From contig JAAYXX010000341.1 of NCBI GenBank assembly GCA_012515695.1, positions 1-11,354 on the forward strand: 11,354 nt of DNA, given 5' to 3'. The translations under genes and the position numbers were made by a program. The notes beneath the pieces were generated by a model. That model ran no database searches, was not told where the DNA came from, and saw nothing but the letters and a program-made list of their open reading frames with translations. Shown here piece after piece: positions 1 to 6,748 of the stretch. Origin of the DNA: Chloroflexota bacterium (GTDB taxonomy: Bacteria; Chloroflexota; Anaerolineae; UBA1429). The stretch's first letter is position 1; each line of letters starts with the position of its first letter.

Positions 1-791
1 AAGCCAGGCGCGCCGTTGTCATTGGGGCCGGGTTCATCGGCATGGAGGTCGCCTCCGCCCTCAGGCAATACGACGTCGAGACTACGATGGTATTCCCCGA
101 AGATCGCGTCTGGCAAAAGTTTTTCACACCAGAGGCGTCCAGCTTTTTCCAACAGTACTACGAGCAGCGGGGAGTCACCCTTCTCCCTGGCAACACTATC
201 CGCGAGTTCGCCGGGGAGGGCCACGTGTCCGAGGTCGTGCTCGGCTCAGGCCAGCGGTTGCCTGTGGACATGGTGGTGGCCGGAATCGGCGTGCGCCCCG
301 CCACGGACATTTTCGAGAACAGCGGACTCGACATCGACCGGGGAATCGTCGTCAACGAATACCTGGAAACCAACATTCCCGATATCTGGGCCGCGGGCGA
401 TGTGACCAACTACCGCGATGTGATCTTTGACAAACAGCGCCACATTGAGCACTGGGACAATGCTGTGCAACAGGCCAAACGCGCCGTACGGAATATGATG
501 GGTTCGCGCCGCCCCCTTGTGTACGTGCCCTATTTCTTCTCTGACGTATTTGATCTATCCTACGAGTTCTGGGGCGATACATCCGGCGCAGACGAGATCA
601 TCCACCGGGGCGATATAGAGCAGGCCGCCTTTAGCATCTGGTGGTTGCGGGGTGGGCAACTGGTGGCTGCCTGGGTCATGGGAAGGCCCAAAGAAGAGGC
701 CGAGTTGGCCCCCAAGTGGATCGAGGCGCATCAGCATGTGCCCGCAGACGTTCTCCGCGACGCCAACAAGCCCTTGAGCAGCCTCGCCTGA
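1..791 (+). CDS. FAD/NAD(P)-dependent oxidoreductase, AIF/ferredoxin-reductase-like (5' end missing)
   Basis: The frame is open to the left edge (first full codon at base 3), so the N-terminal FAD-binding part lies outside the window and 262 residues are visible. They begin with the second Rossmann fold: VVIGAGFIGMEV carries the GxGxxG dinucleotide motif that binds NAD(P)H. MVVAGIGVRPATD and then NIPDIWAAGDVTNY follow; the latter is the ATG/GD motif of the returning FAD domain. Next comes EHWDNAVQQAK and a C-terminal interface domain (VPYFFSDVFDLSYEFWGD) typical of the apoptosis-inducing-factor / rubredoxin- and ferredoxin-reductase group (Pyr_redox_2 plus Reductase_C-like). Such enzymes pass electrons from NAD(P)H via FAD to an iron-sulfur or rubredoxin-type acceptor; the partner cannot be told here. 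There is no redox CxxC as in thioredoxin reductases. The next gene starts 27 bases downstream on the same strand, so co-transcription is likely. Confidence 0.88.
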   Translation, partial: ARRAVVIGAGFIGMEVASALRQYDVETTMVFPEDRVWQKFFTPEASSFFQQYYEQRGVTLLPGNTIREFAGEGHVSEVVLGSGQRLPVDMVVAGIGVRPATDIFENSGLDIDRGIVVNEYLETNIPDIWAAGDVTNYRDVIFDKQRHIEHWDNAVQQAKRAVRNMMGSRRPLVYVPYFFSDVFDLSYEFWGDTSGADEIIHRGDIEQAAFSIWWLRGGQLVAAWVMGRPKEEAELAPKWIEAHQHVPADVLRDANKPLSSLA

Positions 792-818
792 ACCCGGCGG
801 GCATGCCAACAGGTAACG

Positions 819-2432
819 GTGTCGGTTGAATGTGAGATGAACCACGCATACCTTCGGTTCTATGCCGAGCTGAACGACTTTATGCCAGTTACGCAGCAAC
901 ATACGCTAATCGACCATCCCTTCGAGCTGAGTCGCTCGATCAAGGACATGATCGAGTCTTTGGGCGTGCCCCATACCGAAATAGACCTGATTCTCGTCAA
1001 CGGCAACTCGGTGGGCTTCGACTATCAGGTTCGCGACGGCGACAGGGTCAGCGTCTATCCACGGTTCACGTCCATCGACATCACGCCCTTGCTACGCGTT
1101 CGCCCCCAGCCCTTGCCAGTGGCCCGCTTTGTGCTAGACACGCACCTGGGCAAGCTGGCCGCGTACCTGCGTATGCTCGGATTCGACACCTTGTACCGAA
1201 ACGACTACACCGACGCGGAACTGGCCCACATTTCCCACGCGGAGGAGCGCATTCTACTGACCAAAGACCGGGGGCTGCTCAAGAGAACCGAGGTCACGCA
1301 TGGCTATTTTGTCCGCGAGATCGACCCACAACAACAGGTAGCGGAGGTGCTGCGTCGCTTTGCCCTCTCGCAATCCGTCGCTCCGTTCAGCCGCTGCCTG
1401 CGCTGCAATACCCTGCTCAAGCCCGTGGACAAGGCGACAATCGTTGACCGTCTGCCACCCAAAACCAGAGAGTACTACCAAGAATTCCGCATCTGTCCCA
1501 CCTGTGGGAGAATCTATTGGCGCGGTTCCCACTATGACCGCATGCAGCACCTCATAGATCGTTTGCTTCAGTCCGAGGCGGAGCAGCCCCGCCTCGATCA
1601 GCCGAGGCCACATCCGCAAGACGCTGGCGCTACGAACCAGTCTACCGATCATGCCTCGCACAGAAAGGAAATGCCCATGCGCTCGAATAACACATTGCAA
1701 AAGCTAAAGGCAGGGCAAGCCGCCCTGGGAGCGGGCCTGGTCTTTGGCTCCCCGCTCATCGCTGAGTTGCTCTCCCAGGCCGGGTTCGACTTTGTCCTGG
1801 TGGATATGCAGCACGGCCTATGGGACGACCAGCAGGCTATGGACGCCTTCCGCGCCATCTGTCTGGCCAACGCCACCCCCATGCTGCGCGTGCAGCAAAA
1901 CGACTACTATACCATCGGCCGCGCTCTGGATCGTGGTGCGCTGGGTGTCGTCATTCCCCTGGTCAACTCTGCCGAGGAGGCCAGAGCCGCCGCCTACGCC
2001 GTCCGCTATCCCCCACGCGGTGGCCGTTCGATGGGACCTACTGGCACGGGCTTTCTTGGTGATGACTATACGAAAGCGATTAACGAAGAGCTTTTCGTCG
2101 CTGTCCAGATCGAGTCGCAGGTGGCGGTGGAACACGCCCGCGAGATTCTGGCCGTCGATGGCGTGGATGGCTGCTGGATCGGCCCCAGCGACCTGGCTCT
2201 CTCGATGGGCGTTGACTTGACCACACCCCAGGGCAAGAGCGCGCACGAGGCGGCTATCCTCAGCGTCCGCGACGCCTGCCACGCTACAGGCAAAATCCCT
2301 GGCATCGCCGGTACGCCCGAAACCGCCCAACACTGGCTAGATGAAGGGTTCCTCTTTGTCACTGTGGTCTCTGATTTCGGACTGATCAAGGGGGCCAACG
2401 CCGTCCTCCAACAGTTGCACCCGCCATCGTAG
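819..2432 (+). CDS. In-frame Mut7-C RNase-domain protein / HpcH-HpaI-type aldolase fusion ORF
   Basis: One 537-codon frame without an internal stop. Residues about 7-90 form the ubiquitin-like Ub-Mut7C domain (starts AYLRFYAELNDF, ends DGDRVSVYPRF). Residues about 100-250 are Mut7-C, a PIN-like RNase fold with acidic positions D107 (RFVLDTHLGKL), D132 and D150 (LLTKDRGLL). Its C-terminal zinc ribbon has C193/C196 and C226/C229. A polar, low-complexity stretch (about 250-284) leads to a full class II aldolase of the HpcH/HpaI family (about 287-537), which cleaves 2-keto-3-deoxy or 4-hydroxy-2-oxo acids; the substrate is unknown. GTG 819 has an AGG six bases upstream; ATG 837 is an alternative start and fits where other Mut7-C proteins begin. 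The linker looks like read-through of a spacer, and an internal ribosome site precedes the aldolase, so two proteins are probably made. Whether the fusion is genuine is uncertain; both domain assignments are firm. Confidence 0.8.
   Translation: MSVECEMNHAYLRFYAELNDFMPVTQQHTLIDHPFELSRSIKDMIESLGVPHTEIDLILVNGNSVGFDYQVRDGDRVSVYPRFTSIDITPLLRVRPQPLPVARFVLDTHLGKLAAYLRMLGFDTLYRNDYTDAELAHISHAEERILLTKDRGLLKRTEVTHGYFVREIDPQQQVAEVLRRFALSQSVAPFSRCLRCNTLLKPVDKATIVDRLPPKTREYYQEFRICPTCGRIYWRGSHYDRMQHLIDRLLQSEAEQPRLDQPRPHPQDAGATNQSTDHASHRKEMPMRSNNTLQKLKAGQAALGAGLVFGSPLIAELLSQAGFDFVLVDMQHGLWDDQQAMDAFRAICLANATPMLRVQQNDYYTIGRALDRGALGVVIPLVNSAEEARAAAYAVRYPPRGGRSMGPTGTGFLGDDYTKAINEELFVAVQIESQVAVEHAREILAVDGVDGCWIGPSDLALSMGVDLTTPQGKSAHEAAILSVRDACHATGKIPGIAGTPETAQHWLDEGFLFVTVVSDFGLIKGANAVLQQLHPPS
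1663..1679 (+). promoter_or_regulatory. Internal ribosome binding site for the aldolase
   Basis: GAAAGGA at 1663-1669 is followed by seven bases and ATG at 1677. A nearer ATG at 1671 is only one base from the Shine-Dalgarno and so less likely. The site lies inside the long RNase-aldolase frame and supports independent initiation of the aldolase. Confidence 0.6.
1677..2432 (+). CDS. HpcH/HpaI-family class II aldolase, likely separate internal start
   Basis: From ATG 1677 the frame encodes 251 residues, the usual length of the family. It starts with the typical NNTLQKLKAGQ helix followed by AGFDFVLVDMQHG. Counted from this start the catalytic set is H46, R71 (MLRVQQN), E146 (QIES) and D172 (GPSDL). 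These line up with H45, R70, E149 and D175 of E. coli HpaI almost without offset, which argues that this is the ancestral start. RSMGP (gly-rich loop) and GPSDLALSMG are also conserved. The reaction is a reversible, divalent-metal-dependent retro-aldol cleavage releasing pyruvate (or similar) from a hydroxy-keto acid such as 2-keto-3-deoxyglucarate or 4-hydroxy-2-oxoheptanedioate; I cannot choose between substrates. It is cytoplasmic. A GAAAGGA Shine-Dalgarno lies seven bases upstream. The gene is fused in frame to the Mut7-C gene in front, as described for the whole frame. Confidence 0.7.
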   Translation: MRSNNTLQKLKAGQAALGAGLVFGSPLIAELLSQAGFDFVLVDMQHGLWDDQQAMDAFRAICLANATPMLRVQQNDYYTIGRALDRGALGVVIPLVNSAEEARAAAYAVRYPPRGGRSMGPTGTGFLGDDYTKAINEELFVAVQIESQVAVEHAREILAVDGVDGCWIGPSDLALSMGVDLTTPQGKSAHEAAILSVRDACHATGKIPGIAGTPETAQHWLDEGFLFVTVVSDFGLIKGANAVLQQLHPPS

Positions 2433-2458
2433 CAGCCGGTAGCCGCCTGATGGCCGAT

Positions 2459-2486
2459 TAGACAAACTGGCCCTTTCGGATAGACT
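2459..2486 (+). promoter_or_regulatory. Weak candidate promoter for the GT39-like gene
   Basis: TAGACA (2459-2464), 16 bases, then TAGACT (2481-2486) gives a partial sigma-70-like match about 50 bases before the glycosyltransferase start. Both boxes deviate from consensus, and the gene could equally be read through from the aldolase, which ends 104 bases upstream. Confidence 0.22.
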
Positions 2487-2536
2487 GTCTTTTGCTTCCA
2501 ACTATCAGACAAGCTACCCGATAGGGCCACGAGTAG

Positions 2537-4909
2537 ATGACCGAGAACCCGTCAACTGATTCGGGCTACGCCAGCAGACACCCAGCAACAGCGGCCATCG
2601 AGCGCCGCCCGTTGTTTGGGCTGGCAGCCATTCTGTTGGTTGCCTTTGGCTTGCGGCTCGTCCTCCTGACAGATGCCGACATCTGGTGGGATGAAGGCTG
2701 GACTGTGTGGGTGGCCCGTCACGGCGTGTTGGATATTGCGCGCCTGATGGCTGCCGACGTACACCCACCCCTTTATGTTCTCCTGCTGCGGCTCTGGCTA
2801 GGGCTGGCAGGCGATGGCGAGTTCGCTGTGCGCCTGCTCTCGGCCATCTCTGGCACGCTGACCGTGGCGGCCCTCTGGTATCTGGGCCGTCTGCTCGCGC
2901 CGGGCCGCCCCTGGATCGCCCTGGGCGGCGCGCTGCTGCTGGCCGTCTCCCCCTTGGCCATCTGGTGGTCTCAGGAAACGCGCATGTACATGCTGGGCGG
3001 CCTGCTGGCTACCCTCAGCCTCGCCTGCACGGTGCGCTTGCGCTGGCAGCCCAGTTGGCGCGTCGCCCTCGCGTACCTCGCCACAACCATCGCCGCCCTC
3101 TGGACCCTCTACCTGCTGGCCTTTCTGCTGGTCATCGAGGGGCTATACTGGCTGTGGACCTTGCGCCTGGAGCGCGATTGGCCCACCCGCGGACGGCTCC
3201 TGCTCCAATGGGCCGCATTGCAGGCGCTCGCGTTGGTCGCATTCGCTCCCTGGCTCTGGTATGCGATCCCCCGCATGAGGTCCTGGTCGTCCCAGTCTGC
3301 CTTTGATCCACAGCTTTACCTGCAACTGTATGCCACCCTCCTTACAGTGGGAGCCTCTACACACATCAACCGATACCTCCCCATCGTCATCGCCGTTGCG
3401 GTGCTGGTTGTGGTGGGCCTGGCGGTCATGGTTTGGCGACGCAACACCCGTTGGGGGAGCAGGCCAGGCAGTATCCTGCTGCTGCTGCTAACCATCGCCC
3501 TGCCGCCTCTGGTCGTCTGGCTGATCACCATGCTGCCGCGCTCCATCGGCTATCTCCCCAAGCCCGAGGCGCGCTACCTTCTGCCCTTTGCGCCCCCCTT
3601 CTACCTGCTTCTCTCTTGGGTTGTCATCACCCTGGCGGAGCGAGCCGGGCGGGCGCGGCTCTGGGTGGGCATCGGCCTGACAGTCGCCTTGATCGCCATG
3701 TCCAGTTGGGGACTACACAGGTACTACGGCGATCGCTACCGCTCAGATAACTATGAGTCTATTGCGCTCACCCTGCGCGCCCACGCCCAACCGCAAGACG
3801 CCATAGTCCTTCATACCGATCAACCCTGGCCGGTGTTCGCCTACCACTGGCCCGGCGAGTTTATCGGCATCCCCTACGGCCAGCAGATGCACGCGGACAC
3901 CGCACAACAGATTCTCGCCCCCATCTGGGAGGAGCATGAGGCCGTCTGGTTGGTGATCAACGAGGACGCGCTTCGCATGGACCCCGCGCGGCAGTTCGAA
4001 GCCTGGCTAGATGCCCAATCCGCCGCTCACCGCGAATGGCGTTTCGGCTCAAAGCGCCTGCTCCTCTTCGCCAAGACCCCCTCTCGCACTTCCGAGCCGG
4101 TGCCTCTGGCGGCCCACAGCGCAACATCCGACAGCGCCCGCTCTATCCGCGTGGCAGGGTCTCAGGTCGTCGGCTGGGAACAGGCATTGCAGCGAATCAA
4201 GGCGGGTGAGGTAGCTCATCTGGCGGTCTATGTGCAGAGAACACAGGAGGAGGCTTCGCTGGAGGTGCTGCTAGGCCAGCCAGCCCGCGCCCACAAGCTG
4301 GTGGAAATCCCGCCCGGCGAGGGGATGGCCCGCATTGCAATAGATGTCCCGGTTCCGCCGGATTGCCCCGGCGGAGTGATGCCCTGGCGGGTACGTATGG
4401 GAGATGTGGAGGCCACCGTGGGGCACGTTCGCGTTCTGCCGCGCCCGCCCACTCAGTCCCAGGGCGAACTGGCCCCCCAACATGAGGTACAGGCTACATT
4501 CGGAGACCCCGCCCTTGTCGCGCTGCTTGGCTACGATCTGACCAGGATCAGCGCAACAGAAGGCGCCTACTTGCGCGTCACGCTCTACTGGCAGGCATTG
4601 GACACCCCGCCCCTGTCCTACAAGGTGTTCACCCATCTGGTCAATGCAAGCGGACAGGTGGTTGCCCAGCGAGACGACTTCCCCGTGCGCGGGACACGCC
4701 CAACCACGACCTGGGTTCCCGACGAAACCGTCGTAGACACCTACGATATCCCACTCCCGCCAGACCTGGCAACGGGGCAATACACATTGGTCGTGGGCTT
4801 TTACGATCCCACGACCAACAACCGGCTGGGGCCGGTGAAGGATCACGCAGACGTCCCACAGGCCGACGACCAGCTGCCTCTGGGGCCTATCGAGCATCGC
4901 GCTCCCTGA
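2537..4909 (+). CDS. GT39-like (ArnT/PMT-type) polytopic membrane glycosyltransferase
   Basis: The protein has 790 residues. Residues about 27-395 are a chain of hydrophobic helices typical of GT-C transferases, which move a sugar from a polyprenyl-phosphate donor to a protein, lipid or glycan on the outer face of the membrane. The first loop carries the acidic signature WWDEGW (D52/E53) and HPPLY (76-80); SPLAIWWSQETRMYML (about 138-153) is the second family motif. After the last helix there is a soluble part of nearly 400 residues. Residues about 395-500 follow the usual GT39 tail, and about 660-775 form a beta-rich module (LGYDLTR, LYWQALDTPP, GQYTLVVGFYDP) seen attached to such transferases in Chloroflexota. 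ATG 2537 has only a weak GAG upstream. It converges with the GH5 gene, with 19 bases between stops. Acceptor and sugar are unknown; family assignment is firm. Confidence 0.85.
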   Translation: MTENPSTDSGYASRHPATAAIERRPLFGLAAILLVAFGLRLVLLTDADIWWDEGWTVWVARHGVLDIARLMAADVHPPLYVLLLRLWLGLAGDGEFAVRLLSAISGTLTVAALWYLGRLLAPGRPWIALGGALLLAVSPLAIWWSQETRMYMLGGLLATLSLACTVRLRWQPSWRVALAYLATTIAALWTLYLLAFLLVIEGLYWLWTLRLERDWPTRGRLLLQWAALQALALVAFAPWLWYAIPRMRSWSSQSAFDPQLYLQLYATLLTVGASTHINRYLPIVIAVAVLVVVGLAVMVWRRNTRWGSRPGSILLLLLTIALPPLVVWLITMLPRSIGYLPKPEARYLLPFAPPFYLLLSWVVITLAERAGRARLWVGIGLTVALIAMSSWGLHRYYGDRYRSDNYESIALTLRAHAQPQDAIVLHTDQPWPVFAYHWPGEFIGIPYGQQMHADTAQQILAPIWEEHEAVWLVINEDALRMDPARQFEAWLDAQSAAHREWRFGSKRLLLFAKTPSRTSEPVPLAAHSATSDSARSIRVAGSQVVGWEQALQRIKAGEVAHLAVYVQRTQEEASLEVLLGQPARAHKLVEIPPGEGMARIAIDVPVPPDCPGGVMPWRVRMGDVEATVGHVRVLPRPPTQSQGELAPQHEVQATFGDPALVALLGYDLTRISATEGAYLRVTLYWQALDTPPLSYKVFTHLVNASGQVVAQRDDFPVRGTRPTTTWVPDETVVDTYDIPLPPDLATGQYTLVVGFYDPTTNNRLGPVKDHADVPQADDQLPLGPIEHRAP

Positions 4910-4928
4910 ACGGCGGCGCGTCCAGGAA

Positions 4929-6305
4929 TCAATCGTCGTCGTGGCCGACCTTCTGCGAGTCAACCACCTGCCCGCTCAGGAACTTGTGCAGGTATTCCTG
5001 GAATACCTGATACGTGGGGTCATTCTCCATGTACACATACGCGTCGCAAATCCACTGCGAGTCGCCCCCTGTCGTGACAATCTCCCCTGACGTATGCTCC
5101 CACAGGAGATAGCCGTCCATGCCATGTGCAAAGGACCATTCCAGGTCTTTGGCGATATAGCGCGCGCGTTCGCCCAACACCTCACCGTTGATGGGCCAGC
5201 AGTCATCGTTATACGCCATATAGTACGCCTCACCCACAAACACGGGCTTGTTCAACTTTTCCGCTACACGCATCTCGGCTTTGGAGGTCTTGCCCACCCG
5301 CCGATGGATGCTGACGACATCCACCGTCTCCAAGGCGTGCATGCGCTCGTAATTCTCCTGCTCGTGCATGGTCCAGCCGCCCAACGTCGTACCCACGGAA
5401 ATCAAGTGGTTCGGGTCCAGCGTCTTGATCTCTGTAGACACTGCCTTGGCCCACTTGTACATATAGTCGGTACATTCCTGGCTGCCATTCTCCGGCCCGC
5501 AACTCGGCTCATTCATCAGTTCCCACATCAGAATCTCGGGCCTGTCGCGGAATCGGGTCACAGTCTCCCGCACATGAGGCAAGTCTTCCGTGATATAGCG
5601 GTGAGCAAACCACCCCTGCGTCTTGTAGTAGTGATAGTTTTGTAGGGTTACAATATAGTAAATGCCATATTTCTTACCCAGGTCCAGCACACGCTCCAGG
5701 CGCTCCATGTCATGTCCAGGGAAGAACCAGATGCGTACGACGTTCACGCCCTTGGTCTCGGCCAGATACTTGATCTGCGGCTCAATCTCACAATCTGGGA
5801 AGTAGGGCTGCAAGAGCTGTGAACTATTCACCCCCAGAAAGTAGAAGGGCTTGCCTTGCAGCATCAGCTTGTCGCCTTCTGCACGGATAAAGACATCGGC
5901 TACCATTTCCGGCTCGCCCACTGTTTCTGGCTCGGGCGACGCCGACGACGTGACTGGCGCAGGCGGCTCCCCCACGATCAACGGGGCAGTCCCGCCCTTC
6001 AGAAGCAACGGTATCGCCACCATATACCTGGACTCAACCTGAGCGTAGACTAGCGGCAAGTGTGCCTCATAGCGCCCATCGCTAGGATGGCTCTCGCTAG
6101 GACGGCCCTCCCTCTTGATCCCAGCATACAGCATGGGCAGTTGCACAATCGGGCATTCGGCGCACCCAGAGTCAGAGGCGGATACGAGCGAGTCCGTCGG
6201 AACCATCGCCGGAGTGGGGTCCGTGCGTTCCAGGCTATTCACGCCCGCGCGCATCGTGCATACCGCAACGATGACCACCGCCAGCCATCTCAACAGGTGA
6301 GCCAT
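4929..6305 (-). CDS. Secreted glycoside hydrolase family 5-like (cellulase/mannanase type)
   Basis: The protein has 458 residues from ATG 6305, chosen because GGAG lies seven bases upstream; a start 20 codons earlier lacks such a site. Residues 1-22 (LLRWLAVVIVAVCTM) form a signal peptide or membrane anchor. Residues about 25-135 are non-catalytic and contain LPMLYAG, HLPLVYAQ and VAIPLLLKGG, followed by a Pro/Glu/Ser linker. The TIM barrel (about 137-445) starts with GKPFYFLGVNSSQL and VNVVRIWFFPG. It has the acid/base glutamate E266 in WELMNEPSCG and the nucleophile E359 in KPVFVGEAYY, the two catalytic residues of GH clan A. GH5 enzymes of this look (for example the endo-beta-mannanase branch) hydrolyse beta-linked polysaccharides by a retaining mechanism; the substrate is not readable from sequence. 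The tail ends in acidic GHDDD. The gene is divergent from the sugar isomerase gene and convergent with the GT39-like gene. Confidence 0.85.
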   Translation of the reverse strand: MAHLLRWLAVVIVAVCTMRAGVNSLERTDPTPAMVPTDSLVSASDSGCAECPIVQLPMLYAGIKREGRPSESHPSDGRYEAHLPLVYAQVESRYMVAIPLLLKGGTAPLIVGEPPAPVTSSASPEPETVGEPEMVADVFIRAEGDKLMLQGKPFYFLGVNSSQLLQPYFPDCEIEPQIKYLAETKGVNVVRIWFFPGHDMERLERVLDLGKKYGIYYIVTLQNYHYYKTQGWFAHRYITEDLPHVRETVTRFRDRPEILMWELMNEPSCGPENGSQECTDYMYKWAKAVSTEIKTLDPNHLISVGTTLGGWTMHEQENYERMHALETVDVVSIHRRVGKTSKAEMRVAEKLNKPVFVGEAYYMAYNDDCWPINGEVLGERARYIAKDLEWSFAHGMDGYLLWEHTSGEIVTTGGDSQWICDAYVYMENDPTYQVFQEYLHKFLSGQVVDSQKVGHDDD

Positions 6306-6312
6306 GAAAGGT

Positions 6313-6316
6313 CTCC
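6313..6316 (-). promoter_or_regulatory. Ribosome binding site deciding the GH5 start
   Basis: GGAG on the minus strand, seven bases before ATG 6305. The encoded N-terminus from this ATG is an immediate positively charged hydrophobic signal sequence, which agrees with the choice. Confidence 0.65.
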
Positions 6317-6462
6317 GTGAAATCATTTTGTCGGGTCCATGTGGGCTATCGCCGGTTTTGGTCACAGTCGTAACAACATCCTTCTACACAGGCCGCCCAA
6401 TGTCTACAGAAGGCGATCAGTGGGTGGCCCTGCCGCCCGGCAGAGAGCGGCTCACCGCAGCC

Positions 6463-6491
6463 ATTATACCCTGCATGGCGCGTTTGCGCCA
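6463..6491 (-). promoter_or_regulatory. Candidate sigma-70-like promoter for the GH5 gene
   Basis: A perfect TATAAT at 6468-6463 on the minus strand. The best hexamer 17 bases upstream is TGGCGC (6491-6486), a poor -35 that lies inside a perfect inverted repeat. A weak -35 overlapped by a palindrome is the layout of a regulated promoter. Leader about 150 bases. Confidence 0.45.
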
Positions 6492-6492
6492 T
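6475..6492. repeat. Perfect inverted repeat, candidate operator
   Basis: ATGGCGC, GTTT, GCGCCAT: a 7-bp perfect stem around four bases, covering the spacer and -35 position of the GH5 promoter. A protein bound here would block or control GH5 transcription. No regulator gene is in the window, so the binding protein is unknown; it could also simply be an RNA hairpin. Confidence 0.4.
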
Positions 6493-6582
6493 TGGCGCGG
6501 ATACCGGTCCACCTTGCCGACCCAGCACAGCCAAACCGCCGGGTCAGCTATCGCGCCAACACTCAAATAACGCAGTTTGGCC

Positions 6583-6610
6583 TTGTCTTGTTCGCACAAC
6601 TGGGTACAAT
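6583..6610 (+). promoter_or_regulatory. Candidate promoter for the isomerase-transporter block
   Basis: TTGTCT (6583-6588), 16-base spacer, TACAAT (6605-6610, five of six to consensus). Transcription would start near 6617 and leave a leader of about 130 bases before ATG 6749. Confidence 0.45.
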
Positions 6611-6736
6611 AGGACCGCCTGACAAGCTTTAGCCACAAGGAATAACCCCTACACCTCTGGACGCACAAGCACGCGCATGGGTTCCATGCCCCGCATTGGT
6701 CCTCAGGACAAGGGGTTCCCGCCCATGCTGCTCGAC

Positions 6737-6742
6737 AAGGAG
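6737..6742 (+). promoter_or_regulatory. Ribosome binding site deciding the isomerase start
   Basis: AAGGAG followed by six bases and ATG 6749. Upstream in-frame ATGs (for example 6677) lack any comparable site, and the residues they would add do not belong to the TIM-barrel fold. Confidence 0.7.
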
Positions 6743-6748
6743 ATCACA

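Larger units (their letters stand above)
6306..6748. other. 443-base divergent intergenic region between GH5 and isomerase genes
   Basis: No convincing gene lies here. It contains a minus-strand TATAAT (6463-6468) for the GH5 gene, a perfect inverted repeat (6475-6492), and a plus-strand promoter-like pair (6583-6610) for the isomerase gene. It also holds a short CTGCC/GGCAG hairpin in the GH5 leader and a GTCC-TCA-GGAC hairpin flanked by CCCC/GGGG in the isomerase leader, near 6690-6720. The leaders would be roughly 150 and 130 bases, long enough for post-transcriptional control, but I recognise no riboswitch. Confidence 0.5.

Noticed and set aside
1254..2333. Minus-strand open frames of about 150-170 codons across the Mut7-C and aldolase region
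   Set aside because: Antisense shadows of two conserved protein domains; composition follows the GC-rich codon pattern of the plus-strand frame.
2478..2527. Imperfect GATAG/CTATC inverted repeat between the aldolase and glycosyltransferase genes
   Set aside because: The stem is only about five pairs with a long loop and no U tract, too weak to call a terminator or operator.
2707..3306. 199-codon plus-strand frame inside the glycosyltransferase
   Set aside because: Arg/Pro/Gly-rich out-of-frame translation typical of a +1 shadow in GC-rich DNA; the GT39 motifs are in the other frame.
5094..5645. 183-codon plus-strand open frame opposite the GH5 gene
   Set aside because: It lies wholly within the antisense of the catalytic barrel, whose motifs are unmistakable; its own translation resembles no family and has no ribosome site.
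6339..6668. Short open frames on both strands in the GH5-isomerase gap
   Set aside because: No ribosome sites and no family resemblance, and they overlap the promoter elements of both flanking genes.
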